Positions 55,847-64,000 of a stretch of DNA of 64,000 nt are shown in pieces. The notes beneath the pieces are model-generated. The model did no database searches. It was not told where the DNA came from and saw only the letters and a program-made list of their open reading frames with translations. The stretch lies in contig JASWHV010000018.1 of the NCBI GenBank assembly GCA_030760725.1, positions 21,112,273 to 21,176,272 on the forward strand, given 5' to 3'. This stretch comes from Neostapfia colusana (Eukaryota > Streptophyta > Magnoliopsida > Poales > Poaceae). Each line of letters begins with the position of its first letter. Position 1 is the stretch's first letter. A program made the position numbers and the translations under genes.

Positions 55847-58800
55847 CTAAGAAAACAATTCCGGAAATTGTGCCTTGAGCTCATCTTCCCGTTCCCAGGT
55901 AGCTTCCTCTTCTGAGTGATGCTTCCACTGCACCTTGCACATCCGGATTCTCTTGTTTCTGGTGAGGCGTTCCATCGTCTCCAAAATCTTGTATGGTTGC
56001 TCGGCATAAGACAAATCTTCAGCTACATCCACTTCATTCATGGGTAACACCTCCTCAGGCGTCCTCAGACATTTCTTGAGTTGTGACACATGAAATACAT
56101 CGTGCACGTCCGATAGATGAACCGGTAACTCTAGTTGATACGCCACTTCGCCTTTTCTTTCCAAAACTTGAAAGGGTCCGATGTATCGAGGTGACAACTT
56201 CCCTTTCACCTTGAACCGACGAAGTCCTCTGATAGGGGACACCTTGAGATAAACATAGTCTCCCACGTTGAAAACGAGTTCTCTTCTTCGTACATCAGCA
56301 TAACTCTTCTGGCGTGTTTGTGCTATCCTCAAGTTGTTGCGAATCTCCCTCACCTTCGCTTCGGCTTCTTGTAGCACTTCTGGACCAAACACTTTACTTT
56401 CTCCTGTTTGGTTCCAAAATAGGGGAGTTCTGCACTTCCTTCCATACAAAGCTTCAAACGGTGACATTTTCATACTAGCTTGATAGCTGTTGTTATAGGA
56501 AAACTCCGCATACGGTAAGTTCTTGTCCCAACTTCTATTGTTTTTGAGTGCACATGCCCTTAACATATCTTCAAGGATCTGATTGGTTCTCTCCGTCTGC
56601 CCGTCAGTTTGGGGATGATAGGCAGAGCTGAAGTTCAGATGGGTTCCCATGGTTTCATGCAACTTTTGCCAAAACCTCGAGGTGAACTGTGTCCCTCGGT
56701 CCGACACTATCTTCTTTGGCACTCCATGGTAACACACAATCCTTGACATGTACAATTCTGCCAATTTGGATCCGCTGTAGGTTTCTTTCACAGGGATGAA
56801 ATGAGCTACCTTGGTTAGCCTATCAATAATGACCCATATTGAATCATACCCGGATTGGGTCCTAGGCAATCCCACGACAAAATCCATGCTGATTTCTTCC
56901 CACTTCCATTCAGGCACTTTGAGTGGTTGCAATAATCCCGCGGGTCGTTGATGTTCAGCTTTCACCAACTGACATGTGTCACATAGGGCAACATGTTCCG
57001 CGACATCTCGCTTCATGCCATACCACCAATATCTGCCTTTGAGGTCCTGGTACATCTTCGTACTCCCAGGATGAATGGAATAGTCGGAATCATGAGCCTC
57101 CTTTAAAATCAATTCACGGATCTCCTTTACTTCTGGCACACAGATTCTTTTCCCGTGCCACACCGTTCCTTGTTCATCCTCTCTAAAACCAGGAGCTTTA
57201 TTTTCCTTAATGAGCTGTCTGATCTCTTGTATCTTCTCATCATTCTTTTGGCCCTCTCGTATGTCTTGCTCGAGTGTGGAGTCCACTTCCATGGTGATGG
57301 CTTCACCACTATTTACTAGACATAGATTGAGCCTTATAACCTCGTCCTTCAATTCTGCGGGCATGTCCTTCAAGCTCAACTTATTGACCTGCACTTTCCG
57401 ACTCAAAGCATCGGCCACGACGTTTGCTTTTCCGGGATGATAGTTGATGCCCACATCAAAGTCATTGATTAGCTCTAACCATCTCCTTTGTCGGAGATTG
57501 AGATCTGGCTGTGTGAATATGTACTTCAAACTCTTATGATCCGTATATATCTCTGTCCTCTTCCCCATCAAATAGTGCCGCCAAATTTTCAACGCGTGTA
57601 CCACTGCAGCTAGTTCTAGGTCATGTGTAGGATAGTTCTTCTCGTGCTTCCGAAGCTGCCGGGATGCATAAGCCACGACATGTCCTTCTTGCATGAGAAC
57701 ACATCCCAACCCATTTCCAGAGGCATCGCAGTACACTGTGAAATTCTTCTGCATATCTGGCATAACCAACACTGGGGCTGTTGTCAATCTCTTCTTTAGC
57801 TCCTGAAAGCTCGTATCGCACTGTGGCGTCCAGGTGAATGTGATTCCCTTTTCCAACAGTTTGGTGAGAGGTCTCGAGATCTTGGAGAATCCCTCAATAA
57901 ACCGTCGATAGTATCCAGCCAATCCCAAAAAGCTTCGAACTTCCCCGATATTTTCAGGGGTTTTCCACTTCTGGATATCTTCGATTTTGGCGGGATCTAC
58001 GGAGATTCTTCCCTCCGAGATTATATGTCCTAAAAAGGGAACTCTCTTCAGCCAAAACTCACACTTGCTCAACTTGGCATATAATTGGTGTTCTCTAAGC
58101 CTCTGTAACACCAACCTTAGATGTTTCTCATGTTCTTCTTCATCTTTGGAGAAGACGAGAATATCATCTATGAAAACCACCACAAATTTGTCCAGATATT
58201 CCATGAATACCTTGTTCATGAGGTACATGAAATATGCCGGGGCATTGGTTAGCCCAAAAGGCATGACAGTGTATTCATACAGTCCGTACCGAGATACGAA
58301 AGCTGTCTTGGGAATATCAGATTGCCTTATCTTGAGTTGGTGGTACCCCGACCTGAGATCAATTTTCGAGAACACACAAGCTCCCCTCAACTGATCAAAC
58401 AAGTCTTCAATGCGGGGTAATGGGTACTTGTTCTTGATTGTTACCTCATTCAAGGCACGGTAATCCACGCATAACCTTTGGGTTCCGTCTTTCTTGGGCA
58501 CAAATATCACCGGAGCTCCCCATGGTGAGGAACTAGGGTGAATATACCCCCTCTCCGTCAATTCTCTCAAATGATCCTTGAGCTCTTCTAGCTGCTTGGA
58601 GTCCATTCGATAAGGTCTCTTGTATATCGGGGCTGTTCCCGGTACTAGCTCAATTGCGAATTCTACGTCACGGTCGGGAGGCATACCTGGCAATTCCTCC
58701 GGAAAAACATCTGGATATTCCCTGATAGTCCTGATTTCCTCAACTTTCACCTCCACTTGATTTAACTTAATGTCCCTCCTAGGCTCATGTATTGTTATGA

Positions 58801-59917
58801 ACTTTACTCTGGTGCCACTGGGGTGAGTTAGTTCCACCGTTCTGGTCGAACAATGGATGATTCCTTTATATTTGGTCAACCAATCCATACCCAAAATAAT
58901 ATCTATCCCTTGTGAATCTATCACTATGAGGTTAGCCGTGAATACTACCCCATTAATGTCTAGGCTCACTTTGGGACACACTTGTCTTGTCCTTATTTCT
59001 CCACCTGGAGAATTTACAGCTAGCATATGGTTCATATGTGTGGTTGCTAGGTCATACTTCTTAACAAACCCTTGAGCAATGAACGAGTGGGTAGCACCAG
59101 AATCAAACAGCAGAGTTGCAAGGTGTAAATTGGCAGGAAACTTACCAACTACCACGTCGGGCGCCTCTTGTGCTTCCTCCATAGTGACGTGGTTCACCCG
59201 TCCTCTCACTACATTCTGCTGTTGTGGCGGCGCAGGCTTCTTCTTCGGGCACTTATGGGCATAGTGCCCCACTTCACCACAGCTAAAACATTGCACCCCA
59301 ACCTTAGGTGTTTGGCCTTTGTTGTCTTGGGGTTGGTTCGGGGGTCCTTGTACTGCTGGTCGAGGTGGATATGCGGGGCGAGGCTGCTGCACAAACTGAC
59401 GTTGCGGCTGTGCTGGTGCTGCGGGTGGCCTGTAGTTTGGGTTGTACCCTCTTGGTGCTGAATAGGGTACCGCAGCACGGCTTGTCTGCCCCGTAGGTTG
59501 CTGCATCATACGTGGGCGGGTGTTGCTCCCTGAGGCCTGATGTGACCATCCCGCCTTCCTCTTATTCTCATTTTCCAGGGCCTTTAGCTTCCTTTCCACC
59601 ACAAACGCTCTGTCCACCATCTTTTGAAAACTTTCATACTCATTGGAGGACATGGCACACTGCATCTCTGCGGTAAGTCCTTCCACGAAACAATCTTGTT
59701 TCTGCTCATCAGTCTCTATGTCTCGTGGAGCATAACGGGATAGTTGAGTAAACTTAGTGAGGTATTCCCTCACCGTCATGTTTCCCTGCTGCAGTCCCAG
59801 AAACTCTTTCCTCTTGTTTTTGAGTTCACCTCTTGGGATGTAGTGGTTGCGGAAGCTACGCTTGAACTCTTCCCAAGTGATGTTCTCAGGGTCATGATGG
59901 GCGGCCACGTAGGCGGT
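55847..59917 (-). CDS. pol: Gag C-terminal part and full Pol of E (single frame)
   Basis: Open frame of about 1356 codons (first Met at 59908). Approximate residue positions in the 1353-residue frame: Gag domain 1-110; CCHC knuckle CFSCGEVGHYAHKC near 205; protease LFDSGATHSFI near 268; RT with LCVDYRALNEVT and FIDDILVFSK near 579 (58163-58174); RNase H YCDASGNGLGCVL near 728; integrase zinc region ending CDTCQLVKAEH near 975, Asp in MDFVVGL, SDRGTQF and Glu in QTDGQTERTNQ; then VFHVSQLKKCL and VQWKHHSEEEATWE, the Tekay-type chromodomain end. All catalytic residues inspected are intact. It is cut off from the gag start only by a TGA at 59918-59920. Confidence 0.93.
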   Translation of the reverse strand, partial: TAYVAAHHDPENITWEEFKRSFRNHYIPRGELKNKRKEFLGLQQGNMTVREYLTKFTQLSRYAPRDIETDEQKQDCFVEGLTAEMQCAMSSNEYESFQKMVDRAFVVERKLKALENENKRKAGWSHQASGSNTRPRMMQQPTGQTSRAAVPYSAPRGYNPNYRPPAAPAQPQRQFVQQPRPAYPPRPAVQGPPNQPQDNKGQTPKVGVQCFSCGEVGHYAHKCPKKKPAPPQQQNVVRGRVNHVTMEEAQEAPDVVVGKFPANLHLATLLFDSGATHSFIAQGFVKKYDLATTHMNHMLAVNSPGGEIRTRQVCPKVSLDINGVVFTANLIVIDSQGIDIILGMDWLTKYKGIIHCSTRTVELTHPSGTRVKFITIHEPRRDIKLNQVEVKVEEIRTIREYPDVFPEELPGMPPDRDVEFAIELVPGTAPIYKRPYRMDSKQLEELKDHLRELTERGYIHPSSSPWGAPVIFVPKKDGTQRLCVDYRALNEVTIKNKYPLPRIEDLFDQLRGACVFSKIDLRSGYHQLKIRQSDIPKTAFVSRYGLYEYTVMPFGLTNAPAYFMYLMNKVFMEYLDKFVVVFIDDILVFSKDEEEHEKHLRLVLQRLREHQLYAKLSKCEFWLKRVPFLGHIISEGRISVDPAKIEDIQKWKTPENIGEVRSFLGLAGYYRRFIEGFSKISRPLTKLLEKGITFTWTPQCDTSFQELKKRLTTAPVLVMPDMQKNFTVYCDASGNGLGCVLMQEGHVVAYASRQLRKHEKNYPTHDLELAAVVHALKIWRHYLMGKRTEIYTDHKSLKYIFTQPDLNLRQRRWLELINDFDVGINYHPGKANVVADALSRKVQVNKLSLKDMPAELKDEVIRLNLCLVNSGEAITMEVDSTLEQDIREGQKNDEKIQEIRQLIKENKAPGFREDEQGTVWHGKRICVPEVKEIRELILKEAHDSDYSIHPGSTKMYQDLKGRYWWYGMKRDVAEHVALCDTCQLVKAEHQRPAGLLQPLKVPEWKWEEISMDFVVGLPRTQSGYDSIWVIIDRLTKVAHFIPVKETYSGSKLAELYMSRIVCYHGVPKKIVSDRGTQFTSRFWQKLHETMGTHLNFSSAYHPQTDGQTERTNQILEDMLRACALKNNRSWDKNLPYAEFSYNNSYQASMKMSPFEALYGRKCRTPLFWNQTGESKVFGPEVLQEAEAKVREIRNNLRIAQTRQKSYADVRRRELVFNVGDYVYLKVSPIRGLRRFKVKGKLSPRYIGPFQVLERKGEVAYQLELPVHLSDVHDVFHVSQLKKCLRTPEEVLPMNEVDVAEDLSYAEQPYKILETMERLTRNKRIRMCKVQWKHHSEEEATWEREDELKAQFPELFS

Positions 59918-60316
59918 TCACCAATCAGCAGCAGGTCCCTGCAATTGATGAGAGGCAAACAGCACCCTCTCATACCCTTGGCATTGTATAATCTTCATCT
60001 TACTTTCAATGGTCTTCAGCCAATCATCTGCCTCCAGAGGTTCAGCAACACTTGCAAACTTCGGAGGTTGAGTTCCTAGAAACTCACTCAACCTTGGTTG
60101 GCGTGGTGCAGCTTGTGGAGGTGGAACTTGATGCAAGTTGGCCACCACTTGAGTCAAGTTCTGGATAAGCTGATTTTGATTCTCCAGCATTTGGTGGAGA
60201 GGATCAACTTCTTCTTGGCGACCACCCCTGTCCTGGCCTCCAGAAAGATGAGGGTTGCATGCCTCATCATTGTTGTTGGCGGGGTTGGCAGCATGTCCTT
60301 TTCCTCTTCCGGCCAT
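59918..60316 (-). pseudogene. gag: Gag N-terminal part of E, ending at a premature TGA
   Basis: ATG at 60316 directly after TTCTGCCAG, an acceptor-like site. 132 codons: a basic start, a helical stretch (HQMLENQNQLIQNLTQVVANLHQV), then LEADDWLKTIESKMKIIQC and HQLQGPAADW followed by TGA where related proteins have a second Trp (as WW in A and B). Same frame as the downstream 1353-residue frame. A TGG-to-TGA change is the simplest cause. Confidence 0.88.
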
Positions 60317-60618
60317 CTGGCAGAATCAACCAATGTTAATTTTGAAAGCATTTAGTATCATCTTACTACTTTCACTTGTTTGTACTTTGAAGTGTTGAGG
60401 CTTTGTTAAAATTTTACGAGGGTTTTTATCTCACACCAAATAAATGCACTATTATTTCCTGTGGGTTCACACACCAAAGCAAAACAATCTGAAGACGAGG
60501 CTGTGGACAATTGCTCATGGCTTCCACAACTCACGTCACACACCAATCATTATCACACCATTAACTACGTAACGACTCGACTACTCGACCTCTTGCTAGC
60601 TAGGGTAAAGACCCTACA
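60317..60618 (-). other. Spacer between the extra ORF and gag in E
   Basis: 302 bp, AT-rich, no gene. It ends in a pyrimidine-rich tract and CCAG at the gag start, as expected of the 3' end of an intron. Confidence 0.6.
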
Positions 60619-61398
60619 CTACTCGTCCTCTTGAGCTGGTTCCTCGGGATCTTCCTCCTCATTTCGGCTACCTTCTGACTCTGCTTTGGGTGGGGAGGCT
60701 GCTGGTGGAGAAGTGCGACGACGCCTGATTGCTCGGCGATCCGGGGAGTCAGGAGTCCATGGATCACTCACGGTAACACACAGTTCATTCCCATCCCCTC
60801 TTTCTCTCGCCTTTAAGCAAGCTCGCAGCAACGCCTCCGTTTCCTTCAGGGTGTCTCGGACATCCTGAAGCTCTTGTTGACACTCCTGCAGTCGAGTGCT
60901 GAGCATAGCAGCATCCTCCAAGCACAAGTCCATGTGCTCATGGGAAGTCCCTTGCTGCACCGGTGGGTACTTGTACTCCGTGGTACCACTCTCACGTTGG
61001 AGGACATACATGTGCTCAGTTTTGTCCAAGTGGCGACGATAGATGTGACTCTGGCAGGTGATGGCCTCCCAGGTGACATCTTTCTCCGCGTCAACTTGTG
61101 TTGCTCGACAAGCTGGGGAGTGGTGAATCTTAAGCAGCTGATTCTCGTGTATAATCCTCATCTCCGAACTCCATTCTTCCCTCTTCTCACGGATGGTCCT
61201 GGTGGAGTTATAGTGGATGATTAGCTTGCCCGTATTGCCGGCGGCTTCGAGCATACGTCGAAGACGGCGCAACAAATCTCCTACTGCCAATCCGTAGGAA
61301 AGGTACGTCACTGGACGACTCTCCTCTCTTTCGGCAAGGGCTACTACGGGAACTCTCCCTCCTGTGGACTTACGAGCGGTGCGAATCATACGAACCAT
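60619..61398 (-). CDS. Extra ORF upstream of gag (ORF0) of E, 259 aa
   Basis: Intact frame with ATG right after TTTTGTTTTAG. The N-terminal part is basic (MVRMIRTARKS), followed by a probably globular region (LLRRLRRMLEAAG, VTWEAITCQSHIYRRHLD), a probable coiled coil (MLSTRLQECQQELQDVRDTL, LKETEALLRACLKARERG) and a tail with basic RRAIRRRRTSPP followed by acidic EEEDPEEPAQEDE. No known enzymatic motif. It has the same place and the same order of parts as the extra ORF of B, with only faint sequence similarity. The coiled coil suggests oligomerisation; the function is unknown. Confidence 0.72.
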   Translation of the reverse strand: MVRMIRTARKSTGGRVPVVALAEREESRPVTYLSYGLAVGDLLRRLRRMLEAAGNTGKLIIHYNSTRTIREKREEWSSEMRIIHENQLLKIHHSPACRATQVDAEKDVTWEAITCQSHIYRRHLDKTEHMYVLQRESGTTEYKYPPVQQGTSHEHMDLCLEDAAMLSTRLQECQQELQDVRDTLKETEALLRACLKARERGDGNELCVTVSDPWTPDSPDRRAIRRRRTSPPAASPPKAESEGSRNEEEDPEEPAQEDE

Positions 61399-61598
61399 CT
61401 AAAACAAAAGAATTTAAAATTAGGTTAGATAAATTCTCAAACAAAAATCCTATTTTGAATGAAAGTTGGGGTAAGATGAAGAAAATGACTCCTTTAATAA
61501 CACTTTTCCACCCACACTTTGGAAAATAGTTTTTAAGAAAATAGGGCCCTTAAATACGTCTATTTCTACCTAGGTCCACGTTCCTACGGGCAACCTTG
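61399..61598 (-). other. Leader of E
   Basis: Short leader (about 200 nt) unrelated to that of A and B. A donor-like CTAG|GTAGAA occurs with its G at 61569, and the acceptor-like TTTTAG is at 61399, so a 170 nt intron is possible. Confidence 0.55.
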
Positions 61599-61610
61599 GC
61601 TCTGATACCA
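61599..61610 (-). promoter_or_regulatory. Primer-binding site of E (initiator tRNA-Met type)
   Basis: TGGTATCAGAGC on the minus strand, four bases from the LTR. Confidence 0.93.
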
Positions 61611-61614
61611 CCTC

Positions 61615-64000
61615 TGTCACACCCGGTTTTTCCGAAGAACAACCAAGTGAATATCACATGTATGCCAGGATCATTTTCTCATACATGTGATGACAAATAG
61701 TGAAGCATCATTTATTACAAGCCAGGTGTCGAATATAAATGAGTCTTACATCGCAATTGTCTCAATGGACACTAATGCTTCATCACAAGTAAATAAACTA
61801 GCAGCGGAATATTATTCTTTAGGGCTCCATCAAAGGCGTTGCCCGGGGGTCTTCATGAACCTAAAATCCTTCCTCGGGTCCAAAATCTTGGTCATTATAC
61901 ACCACCTCATTATCTTGACCTGAGCAGCAATATAAACCAACAAATATGCAAGGTTGAGTACCAATGGTACTCAGCAAGTGTGGGAAAATTATATCATGCA
62001 TGGCTAGAACAAGGAGAGGTTGAACTCATGGTTAAAGCACTACGCAATTAATACCTATCACCTTAACTTATTAAGCACCTTCATTACTACACAGGTGAAA
62101 TGATCCCAATCGTCCATCCCATCATCATAACCAAGTAACCATAACATCAATTCCAATGTTAAGCTCCCCGCTTAACATCCACAACTTCCAAAAACCTTCA
62201 CTCCTCTAATCATGAATAAGTCCAGGCCGCTCTTAACCGTGAGCACGGCTGTCAAGACAGTTTTAACTCTGCAGAGTTTGTACCACTGTACCCACAAGTA
62301 GTGATTTCATCCCCCGTTGCCGGGTGGACTAAAAGAACCTCCATTATGCCAGTGGCTACGATCCACATTCACACTTCCCAGGTGTGCGGCCAAGAGATCA
62401 CTACGAAGCCTTTACAAAGGGATTCCCGACGAGCGTGGGCCCACTGAGGTTTCACCCCTAACAGCATACAAGAGGCTCCAACCCCGCTGCAGTGGCCCCC
62501 TCTTGAGCCTTGCGGTTCATATGGTAGTCAAGCTGACACCTACTCCCCGCACCATCCAACACACCCATACTACGCCAGGGATACACCTAATTAATTGGCC
62601 AAGCTGCCCCATCTAAGCATGTGGTTGGCACTGTAAAGCCGGGTTACATGCTCCATGAACCGGTCCTTAGGATCCAGGCAAGTACTAAACACAAACCCAA
62701 GTCTCGTGCACCCAGCACACAACCAAAACATCCAACTTGCCTTGATCCCTACCTCTACATAACTCACAATGTCTCATTCAAGAGTATGGTAATATAAACT
62801 GATGATCTCATTTCCCAAATATCCCATTCTAAGCATGGCTAAGCATATGCAGGTAAATAAATGACATGACAAAATAAATCCCAACCCAAGCTTCAAGGAA
62901 ACAAGGTAATGCAATTCTAGGGAAACTTCCTAGCATGGGTTTCATATTTAACTTGACAATGCAAATAATTCTATCTACACATCCTAGCATAGGATCAAAG
63001 TGGTCAAGGACACTTGCCTCCTTCTTGCTGCTCTTGAAATGGGTAATCCTGATCTTGGAAAGGGATAACTTGCTCTTGAACAGGTTCTACTTCATAACAT
63101 CACACATAGCAAAAGAAAAACAACAATCATAAGACATAGTTCACACTTCTTAATTCATACAAACCACACATTCACATTTATAAAAGTTCTTTACCATTAT
63201 ATGTGTTGTGGTTACTTTATGTGTGTTAAGTTGTGGCTGGCATGCACTTTTAACCATGTATATATGATTCCTACTTTTGGTGTCCACATTTATACTTGCA
63301 TACAATGTGCCTTCACAATTTCTATCAACCCTAAACTGAATTCTTTGTATTTTAGAAACTCCATTTATCATTTACTAGTTGCTATATTTTCAGATTTATA
63401 TTCCTATGCATAATTGTGTATTTTATTATTAAATTAGTAACACACATCACCTAAACAGATTAGGTTCTGGTCCTAAATAATTTAAAATCATATTTTGACC
63501 ATGGCTTATGATGTATACTATTTCATAATTATTTTCCCTATTTTTCTATAACTATTCTTTACTTAAAAATGTGTCCCTATACTAATAAATGTGAATAATA
63601 GATGAAACAGATTTATTTCAGCCCAAAAATATACTTTTATCTCACTCCAAAATTTTCTAAGTACTGAGAAAGTTCTTAATTAATTTTGACAATCATGTTT
63701 GTCCCCCTTTTTAATTTTTAAACACTAGTTACATATTCAATTTTCTAAATTAAATACTAAACAGGGTTAAAAAGTAAACTCACCCCATTACAGGGTCTAT
63801 AATATTATTTTCATAATTTCCAGGGGTCTAGCTATACTTATCAGAGGTGTTTTTCTTAATTTCTATTAAGTCCAGGGGCTAAAACTGATTTTTAAATGAA
63901 TTTACATGATTTTCTGGAGTTCCAGGGGCTAGATCTGAAGTTTCCGGGGCTAGCTCTCAATTCCAGAGAACCCCAGGGGGTAGCACGTAAGAATTCCAGT
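61615..64000 (-). repeat. 5' LTR of E, partial
   Basis: TGTCACACCC at 61615, running to the window edge (2386 bp). Aligns with 52546-54844 except for the 87 bp extra segment (about 62156-62242) and nine substitutions. No genes. Confidence 0.93.

Larger units (their letters stand above)
52546..64000 (-). mobile_element. Element E: Tekay/Del-like retrotransposon with extra ORF, 5' LTR cut by window edge
   Basis: Minus-strand element inserted in the D2 protease. 3' LTR 52546-55801, gag-pol 55847-60316, extra ORF 60619-61398, primer site 61599-61610, 5' LTR from 61615 to beyond the window. Left flank CGGCC (52541-52545) is the candidate target duplication; its partner is off-window. Over about 2.3 kb the LTRs show nine substitutions and one 87 bp indel, so it is young. 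The LTR start TGTCACACCCGG and the extra ORF resemble rice RIRE3-like elements. Confidence 0.92.

Noticed and set aside
1..64000. tRNA, rRNA or intact host genes
   Set aside because: None seen. tRNA-like matches are the short primer-binding sites complementary to initiator tRNA-Met, not tRNA genes.

Overview
This window reads as transposon-dense nuclear DNA from a grass (Poaceae). It has no bacterial-style operons, and I find no intact host gene. Almost all of it is Ty3/gypsy (Metaviridae) LTR retrotransposons nested inside one another. The element types are Tekay/Del-like chromodomain elements with 3.2-4.1 kb LTRs, and Tat-clade elements with GC-rich 1.1 kb LTRs, a DGG protease and a second RNase H. 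Together they resemble the rice RIRE3/RIRE8-like and RIRE2-like groups, which suggests a grass but does not fix the species.

Layout, left to right. (1) 1-10727: Tat element D1, minus strand, 3' end off-window. It has an intact gag (7890-9527) and decayed protease, RT, RNase H and integrase, and is split at the gag/protease boundary by solo LTR C1 (3739-7811). (2) 10728-11331: the only recognisable host DNA, three exons of a UBP6/UBP7-type ubiquitin-specific protease (USP14 homologue) caught between two Tat insertions. (3) 11332 to beyond the right edge: a second Tat element D2, minus strand, with its 3' LTR at 11332-12410. D2 is broken three times: by Tekay element B in the RNase H/integrase linker, by solo LTR C2 (47382-51500) two bases before the RT catalytic codons, and by Tekay-type element E in the protease. 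(4) 16124-45736: element B, plus strand, dead. Its 5' LTR is split by element A. (5) 18098-32271: element A, minus strand, with near-identical 4042 bp LTRs, target duplication TGAAA and one stop codon in gag-pol. (6) 52546-64000: element E, minus strand, with an ORF upstream of gag, a gag-pol with one stop, and a 5' LTR cut by the window edge.

Relative order of insertion follows from the nesting. D1 and D2 came first, into the UBP6-like locus. C1 went into D1. C2, B and E went into D2. A went into B. LTR divergence by eye is about 0.2% for A, about 0.4% plus one 87 bp indel for E, and roughly 2-3% for B, so A and E are recent.

The most interesting signals cut across elements. A 55-59 nt stem-loop is conserved in six LTR copies, always about 760-790 nt from the LTR 3' end, with G-U wobbles and a paired substitution that fit RNA folding of the sense strand. 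Acceptor-like AG sites abut, within one base, the start codons of both gag and the upstream ORF in A, B and E, with AG|GTA donor-like sites in the leaders, which suggests splicing chooses between the two proteins. Elements A and B share a strongly conserved untranslated leader. Two independent Tat copies share a TAG at the protease/RT boundary. A CACGTG-bearing hairpin array occurs in the Tat LTRs and again inside D2. All coordinates and motif calls are from direct reading; no database search was possible.
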